This document shows, piece by piece, positions 1 through 8,575 of a stretch of DNA of 64,000 nt (positions are counted from its first letter, which is position 1; every line of letters starts with the position of its first letter). Under the pieces are notes generated by a model that did no database searches, had not been told where the DNA came from, and saw nothing but the letters and a program-made list of their open reading frames with translations. The position numbers and the translations under genes are program-made. Origin of the DNA: Longimicrobiales bacterium (lineage in GTDB: Bacteria > Gemmatimonadota > Gemmatimonadetes > Longimicrobiales > Gaopeijiaceae); NCBI GenBank assembly GCA_958296005.1, contig CATQHQ010000002.1, forward strand, positions 1,609,501-1,673,500, written 5' to 3'.

Positions 1-453
1 GCCGCAGGCGACCCGGGCCGCAGTCTCCCGGGCCGAGGCCCGCTCCAGCACGTCGCGAGCGTCGCGGCGGTCGTACTTGAGGACGCCCGCCAGGTCGGCG
101 TGACCCGGCCGAGGGAGGTACACGGGCCGCAGCGCCTTCGGGTTGCCTCCGGGGACAGGCGGGGCGTGCGCCATCGCGGTGGTCCAGTTCTTCCAGTCCC
201 GGTTCCACACGAGCATCGAGATCGGCGAGCCCAGCGTCTCGCCCAGGCGGATGCCGGAGACGACCTCCGCCCGATCGGACTCGATCTGCATCCGCCGGCC
301 CCGTCCGTAGCCGCCCTGGCGCCGCCGCAGCTCCGGGTCGATCTCCGTCGCCGGGTCCAGGGGCAGGCCGGATGGGACGCCCTCTATCACGGCGACCAGT
401 CCCCGTCCGTGGGACTCGCCGGCGGTGTGGAAGGAGAGACGGCCGAAGGGCAT
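1..453 (-). CDS. aroC: Chorismate synthase, N-terminal part (runs off the window edge)
   Basis: The gene encodes the last common enzyme of aromatic biosynthesis, converting 5-enolpyruvylshikimate-3-phosphate to chorismate with reduced FMN. Only the first 151 residues are present because the 3' end lies outside the window. The visible part has the family signature near its start, a TAGESHG segment at residues 10-16, followed by [15 protein letters not shown] and [15 protein letters not shown], which fit the N-terminal FMN and substrate-binding region. The ATG at 451-453 puts that signature at the usual distance from the start. It lies downstream of pilQ on the same strand with a gap of about 140 bp in which I see nothing else. 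Recognition of the family is firm. Confidence 0.93.
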   Translation of the reverse strand, partial: MPFGRLSFHTAGESHGRGLVAVIEGVPSGLPLDPATEIDPELRRRQGGYGRGRRMQIESDRAEVVSGIRLGETLGSPISMLVWNRDWKNWTTAMAHAPPVPGGNPKALRPVYLPRPGHADLAGVLKYDRRDARDVLERASARETAARVACG

Positions 454-591
454 GGGCGAACGGGTCGGGGAGCCCGGTTGGGCACGGGCGTGGGCGGGGG
501 CGTCCATAGATAGCCAAGGGACGCGTTGCGGGGAAGCCGCAAAGGCCGCGGGAGTTCGCCCTCCTGGCAGATCAGACGAGGTGCGCGCGGG

Positions 592-1956
592 TCACGGCGG
601 GGCCGGGCGGACGATCGTCGGCGTCACGAGGATCAGCAGGTCCCGCTGAACCCGCAACTCTTTCGTGGTACGGAAGAGGGCGCCGAGGAGCGGAACGTCC
701 ATGAGCAGCGGGATGCCGGAACGCGCGAGCCCGGTCTCCTCCACAGTGAGGCCGCCGATCACCACCGTCTCGCCGTCCCGGACCAGAAGCTGGGACTCGG
801 CCTTCTGCCGTCGAAAGACCAGACCCACATCCGACGGTCCCAGGTCCGCGGACGAGCGCTCTGCAGCCAACTCCAGCACGATCTCGTGCCCGCCGGCGAC
901 CCGGGGCGTCACTTCCAGGATCACCCCGGTCTCCTTGTAGTCCACCGTGGCCACGGGTCCCGAAGCACGGCTTCTCCCTTCTCCTTCCGCGCCTCCCTGG
1001 GCGCCCGCGTCCACGACCCGCACGGGCGTCTCCTCCCCGACCACGATCTTGGCCGTGCGGTTGTCGAGCACGCGAACCGACGGCCGGGCCTCCACGTCGG
1101 TGAGCTGTACCGACTTGAGGACGTCGAGGAAGCCGACCAGCGTGCTCCGTCCCAGAACCAGGGAACCCAGAAGCGTCAGGGTAGGGTTCGGCACCCGGTC
1201 CAGAGCGTTCCCCAGAGCCGCCAGCGAAGAGCCTCCCAGGGAGACGACGTTGGTGCCCCGCGGCACCTGCTCGTCAGGGAGCTCGATCACGCCGTCGCCG
1301 TCTTTGTCGGCGATGCCGGGCGTCAGGAGGTTGATCTGGTTGCCGCCCAGGTCCTTGAGGTCGTAGGTGACGCCGAACCCCTCCATTTCCGTGCGGTTCA
1401 CGAACACGATCTTCGCCGCGATGTCGACCTGCGGCACCCGCACGTCCAGGGCGGCGACCAAGTTCTCCGCCGCGTCCAGCACCCGGGCGATGTCTGTCAC
1501 GACGACGGCGTTGGCGGCCTGCGCTACCGACGCCCGGCCCCGGTCGCTCAGCAGCGCCGCGACCGGGTCCAGCAGTTCGGCCGCATCCCCGTAACTCGCC
1601 CGGAATGCGCGGGTCTCCAGCGGCAGCACGGCTTCCTGCTCGAAGAGGTTGCGGGCACCGTCCACGCGGATGATCCCGCTCTCCAACTCCCGGGCCACGA
1701 GGCCATGGGCTTCCAGCAGCACGTCGAACGCCACCTCCCACGGCTGGTCGCGGATCTCGGCGGACACCAGCCCCTCGATCCCCGGCCCGGCGACGATCGA
1801 TCGGTCGGCGAACTCGGCGAAGGTGAAGAGGACGTCCCGGATCGGGGCGGCGGCGAAGGAGACCGTAATCGGGGGCTGCGCGTCTTGACCCGGCAGCGGG
1901 AGCGGCGCGCCAGCGAACGCGCCGGCAAGGGCCCCGACGCCCAGAAGGCGCCTCAC
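592..1956 (-). CDS. pilQ: Type IV pilus secretin PilQ, short form
   Basis: This 454-residue protein should form the outer-membrane ring through which the type IV pilus passes. A signal peptide covers about residues 1-23. A secretin/TonB short N-terminal (STN) domain follows (VSFAAAPIRDVLFTFAEFADRSIVAGPGI), then one N1-type domain, then the secretin core, recognisable by ETPVRV, VDYKETGVILEVTPRV and the C-terminal GIPLLMDVPLLGALFR..LLILVTPTIV. Most PilQ proteins are 600-750 residues and carry AMIN domains; these are absent here. The GTG start overlaps the stop of pilP (GTGA), so the gene is translationally coupled as the last pil gene of the operon. Confidence 0.93.
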   Translation of the reverse strand: MRRLLGVGALAGAFAGAPLPLPGQDAQPPITVSFAAAPIRDVLFTFAEFADRSIVAGPGIEGLVSAEIRDQPWEVAFDVLLEAHGLVARELESGIIRVDGARNLFEQEAVLPLETRAFRASYGDAAELLDPVAALLSDRGRASVAQAANAVVVTDIARVLDAAENLVAALDVRVPQVDIAAKIVFVNRTEMEGFGVTYDLKDLGGNQINLLTPGIADKDGDGVIELPDEQVPRGTNVVSLGGSSLAALGNALDRVPNPTLTLLGSLVLGRSTLVGFLDVLKSVQLTDVEARPSVRVLDNRTAKIVVGEETPVRVVDAGAQGGAEGEGRSRASGPVATVDYKETGVILEVTPRVAGGHEIVLELAAERSSADLGPSDVGLVFRRQKAESQLLVRDGETVVIGGLTVEETGLARSGIPLLMDVPLLGALFRTTKELRVQRDLLILVTPTIVRPAPP

Positions 1957-2408
1957 GATCCGGCCCTCTCGGTTCCTCTCGACCGCCTGCGCGGCAGCGC
2001 GAGTTCGACAAGCCGCTCTCTCCCGCCCGGCTCCTGCACCGCCACGACGACCCGCGCCACGCCGACCTCCACGACGCGCACGTTGCCAGACTGGGTGCCG
2101 GGGCGAAGGCGGATCGTGCTCGTGCCGCCGACGCTCGCCGCTCTGCCGGCGAGGTCGCTGGTCGCGGCGAGAAGCACCACGCTCCGCTCCGGGTCTTCGG
2201 CGCGAACGACCCCCAGAAGAGTCAAGCCCGCGACGGGAAGACCTACCGTGGAGTCGGCGGGGGGACGGAAGGGGTTCCGCCAGCCGGAAGCCGGATAGAC
2301 GAAGAACTCACGCTCGAATACCAAACGCCCGGGAAGGTCCTGTCCCCCGGCGGGGTCCGCTCCCAGCGCCCACGCCGCGAGCACCGCGGCTGCCGTCAAT
2401 GCTCTCAC
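1953..2408 (-). CDS. pilP: PilP-like pilus assembly protein
   Basis: A 151-residue protein with an N-terminal hydrophobic signal (RALTAAAVLAAWALGADPAGG) followed by a short linker and a small beta-rich domain. The motif RNPFRPP resembles the DPF segment of PilP, which docks the PilNO inner-membrane complex onto PilQ. I chose the GTG at 2406-2408, two bases past the pilO stop, because GGAAG lies just upstream; a longer reading would run deep into pilO. Position between pilO and pilQ supports the call more than sequence identity does, since PilP proteins diverge strongly. It could also be viewed as a generic pilus lipoprotein-like factor, but I see no lipobox. Confidence 0.75.
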   Translation of the reverse strand: MRALTAAAVLAAWALGADPAGGQDLPGRLVFEREFFVYPASGWRNPFRPPADSTVGLPVAGLTLLGVVRAEDPERSVVLLAATSDLAGRAASVGGTSTIRLRPGTQSGNVRVVEVGVARVVVAVQEPGGRERLVELALPRRRSRGTERAGS

Positions 2409-2409
2409 A

Positions 2410-2973
2410 TCATCTTCCTTTCGAGTAGGTACGGATCCAGAAGCTGGCGACGACCCGCCCACCGTCCTCGAGTTCAGTCGGCGACGCCGGCGTGATCGAC
2501 ACGTCCGTCGAAGCGACGATCCTCTCCAGGGAGGCTATGGCCGTCATGAAGGCGCCCACCTCGTGGTAGCCGCCCTCGACCTGGAGCTCGTAGCTCCGCC
2601 GGTTGTAGAACTCGCCGAGCTCCGGGGGCTCCGGGCGCATCACGGCAACGTCCACGCCGGCGCGGCGCTCTGCCGCCGAGACGGCCTCCAGCAGCGCCGA
2701 CACCTCGTTGTCGGCCGGGATCAGCTTCTCCAACCGGGCAATGTGGTCTTCGTACAGAGCCAGCCGCCGCTCCAGCGCCGCCGCGCCGTCCCCCGTCGTC
2801 GCCTCCGCCCGCCGGCTCCTGCTCTGCAGCTCCGCGAGGCGGACGTGTGCCGCATCCGCCTCTCGCTTGACGGGGGCGTATGCGTAGTGATGGACCGAGT
2901 AGGCCGAGCACACAGCCAGGGCGGCGGCCAGGACCGCGCTCCGGGGCCGGGACTCCGCGGGCAGCAACCTCAT
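2410..2973 (-). CDS. pilO: Type IV pilus inner-membrane protein PilO
   Basis: A 187-residue bitopic protein. One transmembrane segment lies at about residues 12-30, followed by a coiled coil (residues 35-80, rich in Arg, Glu and Leu) and a C-terminal ferredoxin-like domain. The domain includes GEFYNRRSYELQVEGGYHEVGAFMTAIASLERIV, the usual PilO core. PilO pairs with PilN in the periplasm to align the inner-membrane platform with the secretin. The ATG at 2971-2973 overlaps the pilN stop as ATGA, which fixes the start. Family recognition and operon position agree. Confidence 0.9.
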   Translation of the reverse strand: MRLLPAESRPRSAVLAAALAVCSAYSVHHYAYAPVKREADAAHVRLAELQSRSRRAEATTGDGAAALERRLALYEDHIARLEKLIPADNEVSALLEAVSAAERRAGVDVAVMRPEPPELGEFYNRRSYELQVEGGYHEVGAFMTAIASLERIVASTDVSITPASPTELEDGGRVVASFWIRTYSKGR

Positions 2974-3614
2974 AGCGGCTCCCCTCGGGTCGCTTCCAGC
3001 ACGAAGTAGTAGACGTCCCTCGCGCCGCCGCCGGGCTCCTCTTCCGTTGCGTGCTCCAGCGACACCAGCTGCACAGTCGCAATCTCGGGCGACGACTCCA
3101 AGTCGTTCCAGAAGCGGGCGACCGCGAGGTTGTCCGTCGCCATTCCCTCGAGGCGCACCCCCAGGGGCCCGCCCGATGCGGTCCGGCCCAAGTGGACGAG
3201 CCACGCCTCGGCGGGCAGTGCGCGGGCGACTTCGCTCATGATGCGGGGCCAAGCGTACCGCTGGGCGTCCAGCTCCTCTATGATCGCAACCCGTCCGGCG
3301 ATGGCGTCCCTGCGCTCCTCCAACGCCCGCGTTCTCTCACGGGTCGCGGCGCGCCGAACCGAGTCTGCCAGAGCCGCCTCGAGCGCCGTGGCGACTTTCG
3401 ACTCCATGCCTTGGGCCGAAGCCACCATGTAGGCTGCCGAGCCCGCGCAGGCTAGGACCACACCCGCGGAGGCGAGGACCCACCGGTCCGTCCATGGACT
3501 CCCGCGCCGCGAGCTCCACCAACCCTTCGCCGTATCGAGCCGGGCGGCTGGGGCTCGTCCCGACGCCTTGGCCCGCGTCTTCTTGCCCGACTTGAGCAGA
3601 TCGACTTCGATCAT
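2970..3614 (-). CDS. pilN: Type IV pilus assembly protein PilN
   Basis: A 214-residue protein that starts MIEVDLLKS, matching the short cytoplasmic peptide by which PilN binds PilM (usually INLLP or similar). A proline- and lysine-rich stretch leads to one transmembrane helix at about residues 46-68 (WVLASAGVVLACAGSAAYMVASA). A coiled coil rich in Ala, Arg and Glu follows, then a PilN fold with SEVARALPAEAWLVHLGRTASGG. It lies 29 bp downstream of pilM and overlaps pilO by 4 bp. The start at 3612-3614 was chosen because it begins with the PilM-binding peptide. Confidence 0.9.
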   Translation of the reverse strand: MIEVDLLKSGKKTRAKASGRAPAARLDTAKGWWSSRRGSPWTDRWVLASAGVVLACAGSAAYMVASAQGMESKVATALEAALADSVRRAATRERTRALEERRDAIAGRVAIIEELDAQRYAWPRIMSEVARALPAEAWLVHLGRTASGGPLGVRLEGMATDNLAVARFWNDLESSPEIATVQLVSLEHATEEEPGGGARDVYYFVLEATRGEPL

Positions 3615-3643
3615 CGGTTCGCTCCTCCTTGCGCCAAGGCGTG

Positions 3644-4645
3644 CTACGGGGTGCGCAGGGCGAGCCCCAGCGCGAGCATCAGCATCGGCGCCGCCTCGTC
3701 CAGGGATATTCCCCGGCAGGGCGTGCCGGAGCGGACCGGCACTCGCTCGAAGGGGTTCGCAAGACGGGTCTCCACGCTGACTCGGCAGGCCAGGCTCTCG
3801 GCCAGCCCTGGGACGCACGCCCCGCTTCCGCTGAGGAACACGCGGCCCAGTCCGGTCGGAGACCGTCGCGCGGAGAGGAACGCCGACGCGCGCTCCACCG
3901 CTTCCGCCATCTCGCCGGCTGCTTCCTCGACGGCCGGCACCGACTCGCGTTCCGCTGAAGACCCACCGGGACCGGGCGCATCCCATAGCTCGCCGGTGCC
4001 GACCGGCACGTCCTGCACCACGAGCGGGGCGGCGCCCTCGAGCACGTTCACCGTGGTGCTCTCGCGACAAATGTTCACGAGCGCGACGGCTCCTTCGTCG
4101 GCGTGGCCGTGGTTGCACGTGAAGGCGTTGTGAAGGGCGAACGTCTCCACGTCGACCAGGACGGGGTTCAGTCCGGCACTGGCCACGGCCTCCACCTTGG
4201 CCGCGACGGCATCCCGCTTCGCCGCCACGAGCAGCACCTCGGTTCGGCCGCCGTGCCCCGAGGGACCCAGGACGTGGTAGTCCAGCTCCACGCTCTCTAT
4301 GTCGAAGGGGACGTGGCGCTCGGCCTCCTTTCGGACGGCGCCGCGGAGAACCGCATCCGCCGCGCGGTCGATCTCCACTTTCTTGACGAAGACGTCGTGC
4401 CCTCCCATCGCCACGACCACATCCGGTCCCGGCGTGCCGGCTCCGGCGACGAGCCCCCGAAGCGCCTCGGTCACGAGGTTCGGGTCCACGATCTCGCTGT
4501 CGACCACAGCGCCCTCGGGCACCCTCTCGGCTGCCACGCCCACCACTTCGGGACGCGCACCCCCGTGGTCGACTTCCACCAGTTTTGCCCAGGCACCGCC
4601 CACGTCGAGGCCGACGGTGGTCCTCCTGCGTCCGAAGAGGCCCAT
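3644..4645 (-). CDS. pilM: Actin-like pilus assembly ATPase PilM
   Basis: A 333-residue cytoplasmic actin-fold protein that binds the PilN N-terminus and helps build the inner-membrane platform. The phosphate-1 loop is visible at VGLDVGGAWAKLVEV (about residues 10-24). Further family features are RKEAERHVPFDIESVELDYHVLG, LLVAAKRDAVAAKVEAVASAGLNPVLVDVETFALHNAF and a late VFLSGSGACVPGLAESL. Length is close to the usual 340-350. The ATG at 4643-4645 lies 4 bp after the upstream gene, consistent with coupling. Confidence 0.93.
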   Translation of the reverse strand: MGLFGRRRTTVGLDVGGAWAKLVEVDHGGARPEVVGVAAERVPEGAVVDSEIVDPNLVTEALRGLVAGAGTPGPDVVVAMGGHDVFVKKVEIDRAADAVLRGAVRKEAERHVPFDIESVELDYHVLGPSGHGGRTEVLLVAAKRDAVAAKVEAVASAGLNPVLVDVETFALHNAFTCNHGHADEGAVALVNICRESTTVNVLEGAAPLVVQDVPVGTGELWDAPGPGGSSAERESVPAVEEAAGEMAEAVERASAFLSARRSPTGLGRVFLSGSGACVPGLAESLACRVSVETRLANPFERVPVRSGTPCRGISLDEAAPMLMLALGLALRTP

Positions 4646-4649
4646 GGGT

Positions 4650-5648
4650 CTACGCCCCCGGCGACACGAACGCTGCCGCCCATGAAGAACCCGAGACCGG
4701 GATCGGTCGAACGAGGGACTGGGCCGACTCCAGGCCTCGCAGCGCGGCGCACGCCGAGCCGTCCACCACGGCCCCGTCGGCCAGCGCGACCCGTCCCCCT
4801 CCGCGCACCAGCCCCGTGATCGTCGCCGACGCCTGAACCTCAATGTCGCCCGACGCGACCACGAGACCAGCCCAGGACGATCCCGGCGCGAACGCGACGC
4901 TGCCCTGCACCGCCAGTACGCCGCGCCCCGATCCAGTCACGTCCACGCTCCCCACACCCGTCACCAACCCCTTCCAGCACTCGGGACACTCTGCCCCCAA
5001 CGGCAACCGGGAGTCGGCCGCGCGGCGGAGCATGGCACCCCGCAGGAGCCCGATCCCCACCTCCGACGCCTCCCACTCGCTTGGCCCGGGAAGCGGCCCT
5101 GTGGCGGGCGGGACGGTGCCGAACGCCGCGGCCAGAACGGTGCGCTGACCGCACGCCTCCACGCCCTGCCGCGCTCCTAGGAGACGGTCCGTCAGCACTT
5201 GGGCGGCGGCGGCAACTTCGGTCGCCGTTCCTTCCACTACGGCGCGGTGGCCTGCCACCCGCGTTTCCGTGTCCATCCACCACGCCGGCCGCAGCTCCCG
5301 GAAGGACGTGCCGGCCCCCGTCGTAGCCTCGCCGACGAGCAAGTGATGCTCGGCCGTGATTCGCAGGTCGAGCACCCGCCACGTACCGCCGTCGCCGAAA
5401 ACGCCCGAGGCCAGATCCACTCCTGCCGTGCCCACAGGGGCCGTCGTCGCTCCGGTCGTCGCGGCGAACGTGGCCTCCAGCCCGGCGCGAGCTGCCGTGC
5501 GGGCCGCCAGCAGCTGTCCCGACGCGGCGGCGGCACGAAGTTGCCCCGTCGCCGCGGCCACGGCAGCGGAGGCGATGCCCGCCAGAACCAATAGGGCCAG
5601 TACGACGATCCCCAGGGCAAAGCCCTCCCGACCGCGAACGTCGCGCAT
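4650..5648 (-). CDS. PilX-like pilus assembly protein
   Basis: A 332-residue protein with one N-terminal hydrophobic helix (FALGIVVLALLVLAGIASAAVAAATGQLRAAA) preceded by RGRE and Gly, much like the PilX_N class of minor pilus proteins. The rest is a long, mostly beta and Gly/Ala/Val-rich region with two close cysteines in GAECPECWKG. The start at 5646-5648 forms TGATG with the stop of the upstream pseudopilin gene; a longer form starting at 5661-5663 is possible but would lie within that gene. The role in priming or regulating pilus assembly is inferred from position in the operon and the N-terminal helix. Confidence 0.7.
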   Translation of the reverse strand: MRDVRGREGFALGIVVLALLVLAGIASAAVAAATGQLRAAAASGQLLAARTAARAGLEATFAATTGATTAPVGTAGVDLASGVFGDGGTWRVLDLRITAEHHLLVGEATTGAGTSFRELRPAWWMDTETRVAGHRAVVEGTATEVAAAAQVLTDRLLGARQGVEACGQRTVLAAAFGTVPPATGPLPGPSEWEASEVGIGLLRGAMLRRAADSRLPLGAECPECWKGLVTGVGSVDVTGSGRGVLAVQGSVAFAPGSSWAGLVVASGDIEVQASATITGLVRGGGRVALADGAVVDGSACAALRGLESAQSLVRPIPVSGSSWAAAFVSPGA

Positions 5649-6358
5649 CACCTGCGGCCCCATATGGTCCACCGGCGCCGTGCCGCCTGAGCGCCCGGCC
5701 CCGGCGCACCCAAGTAGGCTTCCACGCGGTCCGACCCGCCGGAGAGGGCGGCCGAGTCCCCCGCCAGCTCGGTGCTGGTGAGCGGCTGCCACCTAGTTCT
5801 CTGGCGGTACCGGAACGCTCCGTCGGAGAGGCGGTACGCCCCCCGCTCGAAGTACAGGCCCACTACAGGCTCGGACGGCGCCGGGTCCAGATGCCAGACT
5901 TCCGGCGAGAACCCCGCCACGTCGGGGCAACCAAGGTTCGATCCGCGAGACCGGCGAACCAGCGCCGAGGGCCGCCAGACGCCGTCGAGGGTCAGCACCA
6001 GCACCGAGTCCTTGTCCGGGTTCGGGTTCCGGTGCCCGGACACCGCCACGCCCCAGCCGGCCGACGGCTGCACGGGACATCCAAAGCCGATGCCCCGAAA
6101 CGCCCGCAGGCGCATCTCGCCTCCCACCACCTCCCAGTCGAGCCCTGCCTTCCCGGCCCTGGCTTCCGATCCCAGGACGTGGCGAACCAACCGCGTTTCG
6201 TCCAGCGCCCGGGCACCGTCCACCACCCGGGCGGCTACCGAACCCTGCACCGCGGTCGCCCACCAAGCGGCCTGCACCGCCAGCAGCACCAGCGTGCCCG
6301 CCACCACGGCTTCCGCCAGGACGAATCCGCCCCGCCGGTGCCCAGGTCCGCCGGTCAC
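5648..6358 (-). CDS. Pseudopilin (PilW-like)
   Basis: A 236-residue prepilin-like protein. It carries a class III type prepilin peptidase site: RRGG followed by FVLAEAVVAGTLVLLAVQAAWW, with Gly at -1, Phe at +1 and Glu at +5. The C-terminal region contains a Cys pair and a WHLDPAPSEPVVGLYFERGAYRLSDG segment typical of PilW-like minor pilins. The GTG start at 6356-6358 overlaps the stop of the preceding pseudopilin gene as GTGA. Which minor pilin it corresponds to cannot be decided from sequence alone. Confidence 0.8.
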   Translation of the reverse strand: MTGGPGHRRGGFVLAEAVVAGTLVLLAVQAAWWATAVQGSVAARVVDGARALDETRLVRHVLGSEARAGKAGLDWEVVGGEMRLRAFRGIGFGCPVQPSAGWGVAVSGHRNPNPDKDSVLVLTLDGVWRPSALVRRSRGSNLGCPDVAGFSPEVWHLDPAPSEPVVGLYFERGAYRLSDGAFRYRQRTRWQPLTSTELAGDSAALSGGSDRVEAYLGAPGPGAQAARRRWTIWGRR

Positions 6359-6714
6359 GGCACCGTCCTCCCCGAGTCGGCGGGCAGGGCGAACTCGATC
6401 TCGACCGGCGAGGGGAGAGCCCGGTGCTCGACCCGGATCGAGCCGACAGACCCGAGCGCGGCCAGATCCCACGAGAGCTCGCCCCAGTCGAGACTCCGCT
6501 GCCCCTGCCCGACGCCGGCGGCGCTCCCGGCCGCGTACACCGCTGCTGCCGAGTCCGCGAAGCTCTCCAGCGCGGCGTGGGCGTCGTCGAGGGCTCGGGC
6601 TCGGGCCAACGCCCGTGCGGCGACGCCCGTCAGGCCAGCCATGGCGGCCACGCCCACGCCCAGCACGGCGAGCGCCACGACCGACTCCACAAGGGACGAG
6701 CCGTCGCGGTTCAT
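6355..6714 (-). CDS. Pseudopilin (PilV/GspI-like)
   Basis: A 119-residue minor pilin. The N-terminus MNRDG|SSLVESVVALAVLGVGVAAMAGL has the prepilin cleavage pattern with Glu at +5, although Phe +1 is replaced by Ser. The hydrophobic N-terminal helix is followed by a short Ala-rich amphipathic helix and a small beta domain. It overlaps both flanking pseudopilin genes by 4 bp. Small size and order fit a PilV/GspI-type minor subunit of the pilus tip. Confidence 0.8.
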   Translation of the reverse strand: MNRDGSSLVESVVALAVLGVGVAAMAGLTGVAARALARARALDDAHAALESFADSAAAVYAAGSAAGVGQGQRSLDWGELSWDLAALGSVGSIRVEHRALPSPVEIEFALPADSGRTVP

Positions 6715-7160
6715 CGCCGAGTCACTCGCCCGAGCGACGACACGACGACCGACCGCTCGCTTCTTCCGAGCCGGAAGCGCAGCGTCTGGCTCGAAACCAG
6801 CCCGAGACCCATGGGGCCGAAGCGCAAGCGGCTTGCGGCTCGGCCCCGGGACAGCCCAAGGGACACGCCCTCTCCGCCAAAGCGCGTCGCCACCACCGTG
6901 TCCCCAGCGGCCGACAGCACCAAGCCGCCGGGGGGATCCGCCGTCAGCTCCACCACCGCGCCGCCGGTGCGTACTGCCGTCCAGCGGGCCCTGGCGAAGA
7001 GCCGAGCAGCCTCCTCCTGGGCGTGACGGAGCACGAACCCGGTCCGCAACTTGGTCGCGGAGGCAACCAGCGGCGGCGTCAGTACGGCGATGCAGGCAAG
7101 CACAATCACGACCTCCACCACCGAGAACCCCCGGTTGGCCGAACGCCGTGCTCTCGTCAT
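6711..7160 (-). CDS. Pseudopilin (FimT/GspH-like)
   Basis: A 149-residue minor pilin starting MTRARRSANRG|FSVVEVVIVLACIAVLTPPLVASATKL, a textbook prepilin site with Phe +1 and Glu +5. The C-terminal domain (ARLFARARWTAVRTGGAVVELTADPPGGLVLS) matches the GspH/FimT fold. The ATG overlaps the pilA stop by ATGA, so it is co-translated with the major pilin. It probably belongs to the tip-priming complex with the next two pseudopilins. Confidence 0.85.
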   Translation of the reverse strand: MTRARRSANRGFSVVEVVIVLACIAVLTPPLVASATKLRTGFVLRHAQEEAARLFARARWTAVRTGGAVVELTADPPGGLVLSAAGDTVVATRFGGEGVSLGLSRGRAASRLRFGPMGLGLVSSQTLRFRLGRSERSVVVSSLGRVTRR

Positions 7161-7555
7161 CCAGTGCACTCGACGAGTCCCGCGCTGTCGGCCGTGAGGC
7201 TGCCCACGGTGGGCTTGTCGTCCACCTCGCCGAAGTACATCACGCACCCTTCGTCGTCCCCGAGGGCCTCGTGGGTGGCAGTGGCCGTCCACCCCGTCTC
7301 CGTCCCCGTCGGCGTCACTGTCACGTCCTCCGACTGAACGAAGTCCAGGTCCGTGAGCGAGGAGGCGTACTTGTAGTTGTCCGCGTAGTAGAGCTCCTGC
7401 TGGACCGCCAGGTTCTTCAGATCCGACCGCACGGCCGCGTAGTAGGCTCGCTCCCGAACGCTGGAGAACTGGGGTACGGCGATCGCCGTGAGGACGCCCA
7501 CGATCACTAGAACGATCAAGAGCTCGATGAGCGTAAATCCTTGATGGCCATTCAT
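7157..7555 (-). CDS. pilA: Major type IV pilin (PilA-like)
   Basis: A 132-residue prepilin beginning MNGHQG|FTLIELLIVLVIVGVLTAIAVPQF, the near-invariant type IV prepilin N-terminus with Gly -1, Phe +1 and Glu +5. The C-terminal part has two cysteines (GCVMYF and VECTG) that can close a D-loop. It is the first gene of the pilus operon and has a strong ribosome binding site, GGGAGG at 7562-7567. Length and the AYYAAVRSDLKNLAVQQELYYADN segment agree with a small pilin subunit. Whether this is the most abundant pilin cannot be told from sequence. Confidence 0.92.
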   Translation of the reverse strand: MNGHQGFTLIELLIVLVIVGVLTAIAVPQFSSVRERAYYAAVRSDLKNLAVQQELYYADNYKYASSLTDLDFVQSEDVTVTPTGTETGWTATATHEALGDDEGCVMYFGEVDDKPTVGSLTADSAGLVECTG

Positions 7556-7694
7556 TTTCAGCCTCCCATATCAAGTGGTCGTTGATCTTCGTCTCCGGCG
7601 GAGCCAAGACCAGGGCGGAGTGCGGAGACGCAACCCCAGTGTCTCACATCGCTTGGGACAATGGGATGGCTGATTGGGACTAAATTCTTATGGA

Positions 7695-7753
7695 CGTTCC
7701 CGGGGGTCCTATCGACCGACAGTCCCCGGGGGTCCTATCGACGTTCCCGGGGG
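7695..7753. repeat. Three CCCGGGGG-centred repeats upstream of pilA
   Basis: Two units of about 22 bp share CCCGGGGGTCCTATCGAC (7699-7716 and 7725-7742), and a third partial copy (GTTCCCGGGGG, 7743-7753) abuts the stop of the glycosyltransferase gene. Core spacings are 26 and 21 bp. They lie about 140-200 bp upstream of pilA within the 200-bp gap, and the GC core is self-complementary. They could be regulatory sites or part of a terminator for the upstream gene. Confidence 0.6.
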
Positions 7754-7757
7754 AGTG

Positions 7758-8531
7758 TCAGCTGCCGGCGTCCTCGCCCGCGGATCCTTCCCGACCGCCC
7801 GTCTCGTCCTCCAGCCACGGGGCCGACCCGCCGTTCCACGGTTGGGCCCTCGGACCCAGGACGTTGGAGCGCAGGATGTGCCAGATCGCCGCGACGCCGT
7901 CCTTCCAACCGATCTTCTTGCCTTCGGCGTAGGTCCGCCCGGCGTAGCTGATCGGAACCTCCCAGATGCGAGCGCCGGCCTGGGCGAGGCGGGCTGTGAT
8001 CTCGGGCTCGATCCCGAACCTCTCTGCTCTCAATGGAAGCGACTGGAGAAGGTCGGTGCGCACGACCTTGTAGCAGGTCTCCATGTCGGTGAGGTTCAGG
8101 TTCGTGAAGACGTTGCTGACCATCGTGAGGAACCTGTTCGCCAGCATGTGCCAGTAGTAGAGCACCCTGTGGGGGCCTCCGAGGAAGCGCGACCCGTAGA
8201 CCGCGTCGGCCTGGCCGGTCGCGATCGGAACGAGAAGCCCGGGGATCTCACCGGGGTCGTACTCCAAGTCCGCATCCTGCACGATCACCACGTCCCCGTT
8301 GGCCCGGGCGAAGCCGGTTCGCACAGCCGCTCCCTTGCCCCGGTTCCGGTCGTGGAAGAGCAGCTGGTCCACCAAGCCGTCTTCCTTGAGGCGTCGCAGC
8401 AGGCTTCGGGTTCCGTCGGTCGAACCGTCGTCCACCACGATCACTTCCTTGGGAAGCGGCACCGCGGCCACGCGGAGCAGCAGCCGCTCCACCGTGGCAA
8501 CCTCGTTGTAGGCCGGGACGACGACCGACAC
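7758..8531 (-). CDS. Family 2 glycosyltransferase (polyprenyl-phosphate sugar transferase type)
   Basis: A cytoplasmic GT-A glycosyltransferase of about 257 residues with [10 protein letters not shown] at the start, DDGSTDGT, and a DxD metal site in [12 protein letters not shown]. It resembles dolichol/undecaprenyl-phosphate mannosyl- and glucosyltransferases and has no transmembrane tail. The start is uncertain. The GTG at 8529-8531 begins directly at the conserved beta strand, 45 bp after the stop of the DUF5715 gene, and no ATG lies nearby. The donor and acceptor are not evident; cell-envelope glycan or pilin glycosylation are both possible. Confidence 0.88.
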   Translation of the reverse strand: MSVVVPAYNEVATVERLLLRVAAVPLPKEVIVVDDGSTDGTRSLLRRLKEDGLVDQLLFHDRNRGKGAAVRTGFARANGDVVIVQDADLEYDPGEIPGLLVPIATGQADAVYGSRFLGGPHRVLYYWHMLANRFLTMVSNVFTNLNLTDMETCYKVVRTDLLQSLPLRAERFGIEPEITARLAQAGARIWEVPISYAGRTYAEGKKIGWKDGVAAIWHILRSNVLGPRAQPWNGGSAPWLEDETGGREGSAGEDAGS

Positions 8532-8575
8532 GTTGATCGGCCGCCGCTGGACCGCCCTGCCCCGACGGGGCGAGG

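Noticed and set aside
7600-7700. Sigma-54 promoter for pilA
   Set aside because: A TTGC lies near the expected -12 position, but the -24 GG is missing, so the match is too weak.
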